Source: CAYFVU01 sp964594775 | GTDB taxonomy: Bacteria; Spirochaetota; Spirochaetia; DSM-16054; Sediminispirochaetaceae | NCBI GenBank assembly: GCA_964594775.1 | Contig: CAZQNO010000086.1 | Location: 1 to 10,286, forward strand | DNA length: 10,286 bases | Reading direction: 5' to 3' | In this document: positions 1 through 6,423 of the stretch, in pieces | Position numbering within the stretch: position 1 is the first letter of the stretch | How the letters are laid out: the number at the start of each line of letters is the position of its first letter | Translations under genes and position numbers: made by a program | The notes under the pieces: generated by a model | The model's input: only the letters and a program-made list of their open reading frames with translations | What the model was told of the DNA's origin: nothing | Databases searched by the model: none

Positions 1-11
1 CCCGCTTAGCT

Positions 12-34
12 TTTTCTTACATCTCAATCGCTAC
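12..34 (-). promoter_or_regulatory. Decayed ribosome-binding site and start after repeat A1
   Basis: Twelve bases after the A1 stop there is an ATG (22-20) in the same context as after A4 and A6. Here it is followed at once by TAA, so nothing is translated. It looks like a broken copy of the initiation site that opens the gene after A6. Confidence 0.5.
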
Positions 35-247
35 TTACGGCATCGGCAAAGGATCTACCACTCCCGGATCGTGGATGCCGAGGCGCTCTTCCCAGTCGGT
101 GAAGGTGCTCGGCTGCTCGTACCAGGGGATCCGCACCTTCCTGTCGTCGCTGTAGATCTTGCGCTCCTTGGCCTCCTTCTTGCGGTGGATCCAGAGCTGG
201 TGCCGCAAGAGTTCGCGATCGTACCAATTCTCACTCTTTTGAACACT
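35..247 (-). repeat. Repeat A copy 1: orphan C-terminal tail without start codon
   Basis: GC-rich dispersed repeat just 3' of the 520-residue gene that stops at 231. The minus-strand open frame ends in TAA at 37-35 and runs back to a TAG at 250-248 with no ATG, GTG or TTG before the leucine TTG of the LLRHQLW stretch. It reads WYDRELLRHQLW, then KIYSDDRKVRIPWYEQ, then a terminal HDPGVVDPLPMP. This frame is chosen because the diverged copy at 2051-1848 conserves it at protein level. From the shared LLRHQ onward, 52 of 58 codons end in G or C, unlike the neighbouring genes. I do not recognise the family. It is probably a remnant of a 3' end rather than a translated gene. Confidence 0.7.
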
Positions 248-1793
248 CTATTTCAACCACGGGTCCTTCCCCACCGAATATCCAATGTCCGTGCCAGTCC
301 CTCTTCAGAATCCACTTCCCTTCATCTATCTTTTCTACAACCATTTTTTCCCCCGATCCCGGATCAATCAAAGCATTCTTGATCGTATCCTTTTCAAACA
401 TCTGTTCTCCTGGACATTTTCCTTCTTTTTTCTCTTCAATCATGCACAACGCTTTCACTATCAGTCCTTGCAACAGGAACCTTCCCAAACTGTATTCCAT
501 CATGACCAAAAATCTGTCCGGAATGTAGAAATCTGTCAAAAAATCATTGTAGTCCCATTCTATCTCGAACTCCTCCTTCCCATAAATGTATTTTCTGATC
601 CATCTTTTTTGCGGTGTTTCAGTCTCGACCCACTTCTTCCAATAGTCCAACTCGTTTTGCGCCACTATAGTACAATCTATGCACTCGTAGTCCTTCTTGC
701 CTTCATTGCAACAATATTTGTATGTCTTGTCGTGCGTGATACTGTTGTAGCATAAAGCGTCGAACATATTCCCAACTACACACCCTCTCTCTGAAATGAT
801 TGTTTCATCCTCTCCGAACATTCTTCGCAGTGAGATCCAGAATTCATCGCTATCATCTCTCGGGCGCCAGCATTTTCTTCTGCTGTCCCAGTACATCAAT
901 TCAAAAGTCGTAGAAAAAGTCTCACCGCTAAGTATCTTGTACATTCCGGGCCATGTATCCTGAAGCAAATTCGCTTCTTCAACGAAGCTTTCAAGTGTTA
1001 CGGTTTCCGTAATGCAGCTTTTGTCCACCTTTTTTTCCACAAACTTCAACGCCCACGGTATTTCTTTGACGGCCGATTTACAAATAAGAGTACCTCCCCT
1101 GCACAGATCTTGAAAAAACATTATCCAATCAAAAACATCCTGGTAGGTCTTTTTGAAATCGCGCTGCTTGAAACGGTTACCCATCGCTTTCGAGTAGAAG
1201 AGCAGGGAAATTTTTTCGATGTTTTCTTGAAGTGAAATAATCGGCATCTTTTTTTGGCTCGCATATCTTTTTTTGATAGAGTGAGGGCTGCAAGCCATTT
1301 CATGCCTTGTTGTTTCCGCTATCCTATCGAGATACTTGTTGCAATTCTCTTCCACTTTCTCGACTTCGAGCGGTTCAATATTGTCAAAATATTTCTTAGC
1401 CCAATGCCGATTGTTTTTAATATCCTCCATGCTCACGCTGTAAAACTCTATTCCCTCTTTTTGGACCAGATCGAGGATCGTCTTTTCGCAAGAAAAGTCT
1501 CCACTCCAAAATATAATGTCTGCCACCTTTTTCGTGGAGCTGCCTTCAAGCGCTCTACCTCGTAGAACCGGCCTGTCACAGTCGTCATTCTTCCATTCAT
1601 TGATTTTTTTTCGGAATTCCTTTCTGATCTCCTGTCTTATTTCGTTTTCGTCCATGTTTTCATAAAAAACCCCAAATGGCCTCATTGCCTCATTGCCCGC
1701 AAGGTACATGCAACTTGCAGCAATATAGATCGAAAGAAATACAACCGTGATTGCAATCAAACATATTGCAACTCTTTTGGATGATCGAATCAT
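231..1793 (-). CDS. 520-residue single-anchor membrane protein, unknown family (paralogue 1)
   Basis: Function unknown. Residues about 7-30 form one hydrophobic segment after a short basic N-terminus, so the rest probably lies outside the cytoplasm. The body is mostly helical and charged. It is paralogous to the gene at 4742-3180: both are exactly 520 residues and share VLRG (76-79), CSP (168-170), a DWIMFFQDLCRGGT block (222-235), LLQDxW (276-281), CW (308-309) and a C-terminal IDPGS (476-480) followed by LKRDW. Cysteines 72, 102, 151, 168, 308, 338 and 374 match cysteines in the paralogue, which suggests disulfides. The start ATG has AAAGGG about ten bases upstream. The gene follows diverged repeat A2 after 54 bases and ends at repeat A1. 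The C-terminal DPGS/RDW patch loosely recalls the DPxGxP-type ends of some secreted proteins, but I would not assign a family. Confidence 0.85.
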   Translation of the reverse strand: MIRSSKRVAICLIAITVVFLSIYIAASCMYLAGNEAMRPFGVFYENMDENEIRQEIRKEFRKKINEWKNDDCDRPVLRGRALEGSSTKKVADIIFWSGDFSCEKTILDLVQKEGIEFYSVSMEDIKNNRHWAKKYFDNIEPLEVEKVEENCNKYLDRIAETTRHEMACSPHSIKKRYASQKKMPIISLQENIEKISLLFYSKAMGNRFKQRDFKKTYQDVFDWIMFFQDLCRGGTLICKSAVKEIPWALKFVEKKVDKSCITETVTLESFVEEANLLQDTWPGMYKILSGETFSTTFELMYWDSRRKCWRPRDDSDEFWISLRRMFGEDETIISERGCVVGNMFDALCYNSITHDKTYKYCCNEGKKDYECIDCTIVAQNELDYWKKWVETETPQKRWIRKYIYGKEEFEIEWDYNDFLTDFYIPDRFLVMMEYSLGRFLLQGLIVKALCMIEEKKEGKCPGEQMFEKDTIKNALIDPGSGEKMVVEKIDEGKWILKRDWHGHWIFGGEGPVVEIECSKE

Positions 1794-1847
1794 AACAACA
1801 AAACCCTTTTTTTACACGCTAGAAGTAGAGAGTAGTATAGATCAGGA

Positions 1848-2051
1848 TCAAGGCATAGGCAACGGATCCACACAACCGGGATCGTGAACGCCAAGCCTGT
1901 CCTCCCAATCGACAAAAGTGTCCTGCTGTTTGTACCAAGGAATCCTCACCTTCACATCATCACAATAGATTCTTTGTTCTTTTCACTTCTTCTTTAAATG
2001 TAACCAGAGCTGGTGCCGCAAGAGCTGGCGATCGTACCAGTGCTCGTTCAT
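1848..2051 (-). pseudogene. Repeat A copy 2: diverged tail ORF with internal TGA
   Basis: Oldest-looking copy of repeat A and the only one here with its own ATG, three bases after the stop of the gene ending at 2055. The frame reads MNEHWYDRQLLRHQLW, meets TGA at 1985-1983 after 22 residues, then continues for 44 codons to VDPLPMP and TGA. Over those 44 codons it matches copy A1 at 33 residues. Eleven codons change the residue and 20 differ silently, so this frame was once under protein-level selection. Its codons are AT-richer, like the host genes, except for a GC-rich patch at the 5' end identical to the other copies. Either a 22-residue peptide is made or it is a pseudogene; I favour the latter. 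Confidence 0.75.
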
Positions 2052-2054
2052 GTC

Positions 2055-2402
2055 CTATGGTTTCCTTCGATGCTTTGTTTTGTCATTTTTTTCGACACCT
2101 GCCTCGCAAGCACACTTCTCCTCTCTCATCTCATCGAGAATGGATATTCTCTCATCCAATTTTTCTTTTTCCAAATTCAGTTCTTCGATTTCTTCTCTGA
2201 GCTCTTTCGATCTCTTCTCCAGTGTTTCTCTCTCTTCTTCGTAAACGGCTTTCTGTTCTACGAGTTCCCTCTTCTCCTCGCTCCTCTTGTGCCATAAAAA
2301 AACCGTAATTATCGTAAATAGAACTATGTGCAAAGCCAACCACCACAGAGAAAATAGAATTGCTCTTCTCAAACTCCATCTGTTCCTTCTTGTGCTGCTC
2401 AT
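2055..2402 (-). CDS. Small single-TM coiled-coil protein with CxC end (P8)
   Basis: 115-residue protein of unknown function. It has a strongly basic N-terminus (about 1-13), one membrane segment (about 14-37), then a long E/K/R-rich heptad region ending in KCAC and a basic tail. The ATG at 2402 was chosen because it lies 13 bases after the stop of the preceding gene. An earlier in-frame start at 2486 would overlap that gene by 71 bases. The Shine-Dalgarno match is weak, so translation may be coupled to the upstream gene. It is the second gene of a pair with 2721-2416: both have one anchor, a coiled coil and a closely spaced cysteine pair near the end, so a hetero-coiled-coil is plausible. The likely topology, N-in with the coil outside the cytoplasm, resembles FtsB/FtsL-type architecture, but I see no homology. 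Confidence 0.8.
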   Translation of the reverse strand: MSSTRRNRWSLRRAILFSLWWLALHIVLFTIITVFLWHKRSEEKRELVEQKAVYEEERETLEKRSKELREEIEELNLEKEKLDERISILDEMREEKCACEAGVEKNDKTKHRRKP

Positions 2403-2415
2403 CCGTAGTGCTTCA

Positions 2416-2721
2416 TTATTCGCAGGTGCAACTTTCGATCTCTTTTCGTAATCTTCCAAGCTCTTTCCTCTTATCGACCAATTCACGATCCAGCGCCGAT
2501 TTCTCGGACTCGAGTTTTTCGACCCTTTTCTTTTTTACTTCTATTTCTTCTTTCAACTCTTCAGGGTCTTCAGTCAATAATGCTAACTCATCCTCGACCA
2601 TCTGTTGCATAAGTGGCCTCTGCCAGTGTATATTCCAAGTGTACAAAAAAGTGAACCATAACATGCCTGCAACTGCCATTGATATTATCAGCGTAACGCA
2701 GTACTTTCTGTCTGGTCCCAT
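2416..2721 (-). CDS. Small single-TM coiled-coil protein with CTCE end (P7)
   Basis: 101-residue protein of unknown function. One membrane segment covers about residues 7-28. An acidic stretch and a lysine/glutamate coiled coil run from about 50 to the end, finishing in SCTCE. The first gene of the pair with 2402-2055. The start ATG lies 31 bases after the stop of the tail frame in repeat B1, and only a weak GAG-type ribosome site is visible. The closely spaced C-terminal cysteines match KCAC in its partner and ICC in the genes at 6423-6124 and 5806-5495, so covalent linking of parallel coils outside the cytoplasm is possible. This is inference. Confidence 0.82.
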   Translation of the reverse strand: MGPDRKYCVTLIISMAVAGMLWFTFLYTWNIHWQRPLMQQMVEDELALLTEDPEELKEEIEVKKKRVEKLESEKSALDRELVDKRKELGRLRKEIESCTCE

Positions 2722-2752
2722 TGCTAATACAAGCTCATCTCTGTGTTTCCAC

Positions 2753-3154
2753 CTACCAGACCGGATCGGGCCGCACCTTGCCCGGCAGGTTTTCTTTCCA
2801 TCGTTTGGCCGAACCAGGCCGGATCCGTTTGGCCGACCTCAGGCGGATCTTGTAAGGCGGGCTTTGACAGGTCTTCATCGAGCACGTCCTGTTTCGCCAA
2901 TACCGGCTGTGGGACCGCGTGCGCGACGCGCTGCTCAGGGTAGCGTGACCGCGCCGGTCGCTCAAGCATCTTCGCCGAGCCTCGCGACCGACTGATTCCG
3001 CCTGCGTCCCGAGCGACCGCACCTGTGGGATGACATTCCAATCCGATGCGCATGGGGAGGGGGAAGCTGTCTACATTCAATATCATCTCACAGCACATCA
3101 CTACATCTCATCCGATAATCACACCTGCGCTAATCGCGAAGGTAGACTCCAAGA
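2753..3154 (-). repeat. Repeat B copy 1, 402 bp
   Basis: GC-rich 402-base repeat matching 9212-9613 without gaps and with only a handful of substitutions. On the minus strand an open frame ends with NLPGKVRPDPVW and TAG at 2755-2753. The same ending occurs in chimeric copy B3 with silent differences, which supports the end of this frame as coding. The frame stays open upstream to a GTG at 3022 and beyond. The ATG used by copy B2 exists here too but is followed directly by TAG, where B2 has TCG. Other frames are also long because of the base composition, so the upstream part of the protein is uncertain. No transposase motif or terminal inverted repeat is visible. Confidence 0.8.
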
Positions 3155-3183
3155 TCCGCGGGATCAAACTTCTGAACGGTTAC
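3153..3183. repeat. Short repeat C copy 1
   Basis: Shares CCGCGGGATCAA and CTGAACGGTTAC, with the same spacing, with 6487-6513. It contains the inverted repeat ATCC-GCG-GGAT (one base longer on each side in this copy). It abuts repeat B1, and its end includes the TAA stop of the 520-residue gene at 4742-3180, so that gene's terminus lies inside the repeated element. Confidence 0.6.
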
Positions 3184-4742
3184 GGACACTCTATCTCTGT
3201 CTTCGGTTCTTCGCAGAGCTTGTCGAGCCCCCCGAACCAGTCCCGCGTCAACTCGAAGCCTCCCTGCTTCGTCTCTCTTGTTTTCATCTTCCTTTTCGAT
3301 CCCGGATCGATCATCGCCTCTCTCGTCTTTTCGGAGTCGAAAAAATCCTTTGCGGGGCTTCTTCCGGTCCGCTCTGCTTCTTCACGATACATGGTGTAGA
3401 CCACCAAGCTCTGAAGCTTGAACCTCGTCTTTTGGTACTTTGCTAGGACTAACTTCTCGTTTTCTTCCCCGTCTTCTCCATCCGAAAGTATATCCGCTAT
3501 CGTTCCTCGCTCCAGCGTTTTTCTGTCATAATCTTCCATATCCGACGCTGTTATCAGCATCGCCTTTGGAAGCGTGAGTCTTTCATTCCACCTCTTCCAT
3601 CTCTCCAGACTGTCGTCCATTCTTACCAGGCAATCGTAGAACAGTGCGTCGGTCCCACTATTACTGCTGCACTTCTCGTACGCGTTTCTCTCCACGTTGT
3701 AGTGATATATAAAATAGTATGCTGCGAGATCGTCCAAGCATCCGTTGTCTTTTTTAGCTTTGCACAAATGTTCCATGAAATCCGCTGCTATCTCCCACCT
3801 CCAACCGCTCCCCTCGCTCGCAACCCAGCAGCTCTTCTCTTCGTCCCATCTCATCACCTTGTACACGTCGTATATCGCATCCAACAACAGAAGCTCCTCG
3901 ATTGAGGGCCACGACTCCTGCAGCAACACTAGCTCTCTTCTCAGGTCTCCGAGGCTCTCCGCTCCTATCGTATCGTCTCTCTGCAAGCTCTTCTCCAGGT
4001 AACGACAGCTCCATTCCATCTCTTCGACCGCCCTTTCCCATACATACGACGACGTTCCTCCTCTCAGCATGTCTTGAAGAAACCGCAGCCAATCCAGCAC
4101 CTTTTTTCTCTCTTCCGCCTCGATGCGATCTATGCTCGTGCTTTGCCTTTTCAAATTCGAGTAAATGTAGAACCCGTAGACGCCCAGCTCCGACGACAGT
4201 GTCGTTTCGAGTCTTTCTCCTCGGCCATACATGAATGGGCTGCACGACTCCTCGAACATCGCCGCCGTTCTAATCTTTGTCAATAGCGTCTCGCACTGTG
4301 TCTCTATTTCGTCGAGAGCATCTTTCGATATGTTTACCCAGAAATACTTCGTCCAGTTCAAAAAAGGCTCTTCACATTCCTTTGCTCTCTTCGTTCCATC
4401 GTTTCTCGCCATCATTATCTCTTCTAAAACCAGCTCCTTGCATAGCCTGGATCTCTCTCCCAGAAAAATTTCCTTCATGAGATCAAGAGGACTTCCCGGC
4501 AACGCTTCTCCGCGCAAGACTTGCCTCCCGCAAGATTTTTTCTTCATTCTCTCGATATCTTCTATGAGAACATGCTGCATGCAGAGCGCCTTCTCATCTG
4601 TGTTCACTCTGGAGTATTCTTCGTCCAAAGGACGCAGGTTTTCTTTTCTCTGGTATGTTTTCGTTATATTCACAAAGAAAAGCGTCAAAAAAAACAGCAT
4701 TATCACCGAGATCCCTAGGAGTATCTGCTTCAATGTCTTCAT
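3180..4742 (-). CDS. 520-residue single-anchor membrane protein, unknown family (paralogue 2)
   Basis: Function unknown. ATG at 4742 is chosen over an in-frame TTG at 4787 because GGAG sits eight bases upstream and it gives exactly 520 residues, equal to its paralogue at 1793-231. One membrane segment spans about 5-25. Shared landmarks are VLRG (75-78), CSP (167-169), DWLRFLQDMLRGGT (217-230), LLQExW (273-278), CW (305-306), a WKRW block near 382-385 paired with WKKW in the paralogue, and IDPGS (478-482) with LTRDW. Cysteines 71, 101, 150, 167, 305, 335 and 371 line up with paralogue 1 at offsets of one to three. Overall identity is low, so duplication is old. It follows the chimeric A3/B3 tail and ends in repeats C1 and B1. 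A C-terminal domain outside the cytoplasm, stabilised by disulfides, is my inference. Confidence 0.85.
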   Translation of the reverse strand: MKTLKQILLGISVIMLFFLTLFFVNITKTYQRKENLRPLDEEYSRVNTDEKALCMQHVLIEDIERMKKKSCGRQVLRGEALPGSPLDLMKEIFLGERSRLCKELVLEEIMMARNDGTKRAKECEEPFLNWTKYFWVNISKDALDEIETQCETLLTKIRTAAMFEESCSPFMYGRGERLETTLSSELGVYGFYIYSNLKRQSTSIDRIEAEERKKVLDWLRFLQDMLRGGTSSYVWERAVEEMEWSCRYLEKSLQRDDTIGAESLGDLRRELVLLQESWPSIEELLLLDAIYDVYKVMRWDEEKSCWVASEGSGWRWEIAADFMEHLCKAKKDNGCLDDLAAYYFIYHYNVERNAYEKCSSNSGTDALFYDCLVRMDDSLERWKRWNERLTLPKAMLITASDMEDYDRKTLERGTIADILSDGEDGEENEKLVLAKYQKTRFKLQSLVVYTMYREEAERTGRSPAKDFFDSEKTREAMIDPGSKRKMKTRETKQGGFELTRDWFGGLDKLCEEPKTEIECP

Positions 4743-4861
4743 TAATTGATCTCCATCCTCAAAAAATGATCCAATATCCATCCTCAAAGCCGATCGCGAC
4801 CATTGCAGACAATTCCAACTTCATCTGTCACCTTCAATTCGCGCTACCGGCGCCTCCCCAA

Positions 4862-5011
4862 CTACGCAACCGACTCCGCAACATCGGCCACGAGAATTCT
4901 CCATCCACAATCGCGGTTGCCAGGAAGGTCGCTCTCATATACATTGATATATGCGATCAGAATTCGAATGAAGGTTAAAAGGTATTCTTTTTTTCTTCGC
5001 CCCAAAACCAT
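4862..5011 (-). CDS. Possible 49-residue small protein after tail B3
   Basis: The frame opens with an ATG 20 bases after the TAA of chimeric tail A3/B3 and runs 49 codons to TAG at 4862. The N-terminus is basic (GRRKK), followed by a moderately hydrophobic stretch around residues 10-25 and a hydrophilic end. A GAGG lies 12 bases upstream of the ATG. The other B copies are also followed by a gene start 19-31 bases after their stops, which favours a real start. Against it: short, no homologue in this window, and it may be a truncated anchor gene. About 120 bases of no clear content then separate it from the 520-residue gene. Confidence 0.35.
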   Translation of the reverse strand: MVLGRRKKEYLLTFIRILIAYINVYESDLPGNRDCGWRILVADVAESVA

Positions 5012-5031
5012 TCCTATTTTTTTGCCTCTTT

Positions 5032-5184
5032 TTACCAAGCCGGATCCGGTCGCACCTTGCCCGGCAGGTTTTCCTTCCATCGCCTGCCCCAGTCGGTGAA
5101 GGTGCTCGGCTGCTCGTACCAGGGGATCCGCACCTTCCCGTCGTCGCTGTAGATCTTGCGCTCCTTTGCCTCCCTTTGAAAACA
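5032..5184 (-). pseudogene. Chimeric tail A3/B3, in-frame fusion of repeats A and B
   Basis: From about 5173 to 5088 the sequence is repeat A, and from about 5082 to 5035 it is the end of repeat B. The frame runs straight through: KIYSDDGKVRIPWYEQ, then STFTDW as in A, then GRRWKENLPGKVRPDPAW and TAA as in B. The join falls right after the TDW triplet where A copies continue with EERLG. The open frame has no start codon and begins directly after the TAA of the gene ending at 5185, with which it is in register. It could be a recombination product or an alternative C-terminus of the same protein family. It is probably not translated as it stands. Confidence 0.7.
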
Positions 5185-5463
5185 TTACTCTACCGCCGCT
5201 GACGGCTTTCCTCCATCCACGAGTCCGGCGTCTACATGCTGGTCTTCCCTGCACTCTTCGAGAGCTTTTCTATTCTTTTCTACGCGCTCTTCGCACTCCT
5301 TCTTCGCTGCATACACCTCTATCTTCAACTGCTTTATCGACTGGTATCTCTCCCAATTGGCCCAGTTGATCCATGCTACATATAGAGTAGTAAGTATTAC
5401 AGTAATTGCCAACAATATTCTGACCGCCTTCTCCATATTTCTTTTGTCTGTTTCCTCCTTCAT
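5185..5463 (-). CDS. Small single-TM coiled-coil protein (P6', duplicate of P6)
   Basis: 92-residue protein of unknown function. A charged N-terminus is followed by one membrane segment (about 15-33) with several aromatic residues at its exit. Then comes the block YQSIKQL, and KECEERVEKNRKALEEC, a short coil bounded by cysteines. It is clearly paralogous to 6112-5858 (YQSIDQL, CEERIEKAREALEE). The start ATG has GAAGAG seven bases upstream, and the same upstream sequence precedes the paralogue, which supports both starts. Its partner 5806-5495 ends 31 bases upstream. Beyond the coil it carries a longer D/G-rich tail than the paralogue. Its stop is followed in register by the A3/B3 tail frame. 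Confidence 0.85.
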   Translation of the reverse strand: MKEETDKRNMEKAVRILLAITVILTTLYVAWINWANWERYQSIKQLKIEVYAAKKECEERVEKNRKALEECREDQHVDAGLVDGGKPSAAVE

Positions 5464-5494
5464 TGCTATTCTCTTCTATCCGCTTTCTTGGTAT

Positions 5495-5806
5495 TCAATT
5501 GTCTTTCTTGCAACATATTTCCATTTTTTCTTTCTCCTCATAGCATTTTTCCATCTCTTTTTCAAGAATTGATGTCTTCAGCTCTGCTTCAAGCATGTAT
5601 ATCTCCAGCTCTGCTTCAAGCATCCTCGCTTCTTTACATCTTTCACATCTTTCTTTTCTAGACAACAAAAACGAGTATTGATCTTCCAAATCGGAACACA
5701 AATATGAACCCAAGCCCATTGCGATCCAAAACAACAAAAAAACCGCAACAAACAACAGACGATTCTTGTCTTTAAGGTGCGCTAGTATATTGTTATTGTA
5801 TTTCAA
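5495..5806 (-). CDS. Small single-TM cysteine coiled-coil protein (P5', duplicate of P5)
   Basis: 103-residue protein of unknown function. The only start that keeps the N-terminus is TTG at 5806, with AAGGAAAGGG upstream at normal distance. One membrane segment covers about 17-36. Then come SDLEDQYSFLL, CERC, a coiled coil containing two copies of MLEAELE-type nine-residue units (an 18-base identity repeated at a 27-base period, 5579 and 5606), and a terminal EICC. The paralogue is 6450/6423-6124, sharing DLDNQYSSLL, CERC and EICC. It forms a pair with the gene at 5463-5185. The leucine/glutamate unit suggests recent slippage-driven growth of the coil. Function and partners are inferred only from architecture. 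Confidence 0.82.
   Translation of the reverse strand: MKYNNNILAHLKDKNRLLFVAVFLLFWIAMGLGSYLCSDLEDQYSFLLSRKERCERCKEARMLEAELEIYMLEAELKTSILEKEMEKCYEEKEKMEICCKKDN
5579..5632 (-). repeat. Two 27-bp units inside P5'
   Basis: CAGCTCTGCTTCAAGCAT occurs at 5579-5596 and 5606-5623, again a 27-base period, encoding LEAEL-containing nine-residue units. The unit sequence differs from that in P5, so the expansions arose separately in the same part of the coil. Confidence 0.85.
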
Positions 5807-5857
5807 AACGAAACCCTTTCCTTCTAACTAAACCTAATCAAGCGACACCTTTTCCTG

Positions 5858-6112
5858 TTACATCTGCTTGCCTATCGGGCCAAAGTGCCGCTCTGCCCCG
5901 ATCTCTTCTAACGCCTCCCTTGCCTTTTCTATTCTCTCTTCGCACTGCTTCTCCGCTGCCGACACCTCTTTCTTCAACTGATCTATCGATTGGTACTTCT
6001 GCCAATACCACCAAAAGCTATATGTTGCAAAGAATGTAAATATTATTGCAGAAATCACAATGATTGGACCGTACTTGGTTTCCTTCCTTTTTTCAGACAA
6101 TTCCTTCTTCAT
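5858..6112 (-). CDS. Small single-TM coiled-coil protein (P6)
   Basis: 84-residue protein of unknown function. A lysine-rich N-terminus (about 1-13) is followed by one membrane segment (about 15-35) ending in FWWYWQKYQS, then QLKKEVSAAEKQCEERIEKA and a short polar tail. ATG at 6112 is chosen: GAAGAG lies seven bases upstream, matching its duplicate at 5463. An in-frame TTG at 6127 would overlap the upstream stop and cannot be excluded. It starts 11 bases after the stop of 6423-6124, so the two are surely co-transcribed. The coil motif, cysteine then R-I-E then L-E-E at fixed spacing, recurs in the genes at 10223, 9990, 7247 and 5463. Confidence 0.84.
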   Translation of the reverse strand: MKKELSEKRKETKYGPIIVISAIIFTFFATYSFWWYWQKYQSIDQLKKEVSAAEKQCEERIEKAREALEEIGAERHFGPIGKQM

Positions 6113-6123
6113 CACTATTCTCT

Positions 6124-6423
6124 TCAATCCGCTTCACTGGTCAACGAAATCTTCTTTGTACAACATATTTCCACTTTCTCTTTCTCCTCAATGCATTTCT
6201 TCAGCTCGTTTTCAAGAGTGCATTTCTTCTGCTTTTTTTCAAAAATGCATTTCTTCAGCTCCAGATCAATTTTATGAGATTCCGTGCAGCGTTCACAAAT
6301 ACCTTTTGTTGCCAACAAGGAAGAGTATTGATTATCCAAATCTATACGCAAATATTTGGACATCGAATGTACAGCAAAAAATAACAATAACACCAAAATT
6401 AATAATGGTGTATCTTTTTTCAT
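6124..6423 (-). CDS. Small single-TM cysteine coiled-coil protein (P5)
   Basis: 99 residues from the ATG at 6423, which has GGAAGG ten bases upstream. An ATG at 6450 gives an N-terminus closer in length to the duplicate gene, and a TTG at 6468 is also in frame, so the start is not settled. One membrane segment covers about residues 7-20. Then come DLDNQYSSLL, CERC and three tandem nine-residue units each beginning KKC, encoded by three 27-base units starting at 6192, 6219 and 6246. A terminal EICC precedes a polar tail. Five or more cysteines lie in the coil. It pairs with 6112-5858, and the pair is duplicated at 5806-5185. Function unknown; a disulfide-linked fibrous coil anchored in the membrane is a reasonable guess. 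Confidence 0.82.
   Translation of the reverse strand: MKKDTPLLILVLLLFFAVHSMSKYLRIDLDNQYSSLLATKGICERCTESHKIDLELKKCIFEKKQKKCTLENELKKCIEEKEKVEICCTKKISLTSEAD
6192..6272 (-). repeat. Three tandem 27-bp units inside P5
   Basis: TGCATTTCTTC recurs at 6192, 6219 and 6246 on the plus strand, an exact 27-base period. Each unit encodes nine residues starting KKC, so the array extends the coiled coil and spaces cysteines every nine residues. Confidence 0.85.

Noticed and set aside
71..382. Plus-strand ORF starting MDAEALFPVGEGARLL over repeat A, recurring at 6599 and 7370
   Set aside because: It is the complement of the conserved minus-strand tail. The diverged copy A2 does not keep it, and no ribosome site precedes it. 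It is long only because the repeat is GC-rich.
2360..2995. 211-codon plus-strand ORF rich in serine and phenylalanine
   Set aside because: Antisense of the lysine/glutamate coiled-coil genes; S/F/L-rich plus-strand ORFs appear opposite every coil gene here.
2724..3101. Minus-strand frame starting MMCCEMILNVDSFPLP across repeat B1, also at 9560
   Set aside because: It runs past the end of the repeat. The chimeric copy B3 and the silent substitutions support the frame ending NLPGKVRPDPVW. The two full copies are too similar to settle the upstream part.
3754..4245. 163-codon minus-strand frame inside the 520-residue gene
   Set aside because: Fully overlapped by the gene at 4742-3180, whose paralogue and start site support the other frame; composition is arginine/glycine-rich shadow.
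4743..4861. A 21-codon ORF with a good AAGG site just before the 520-residue gene
   Set aside because: Too short to judge, no leader-peptide feature such as a run of one amino acid, and no attenuator hairpin seen.
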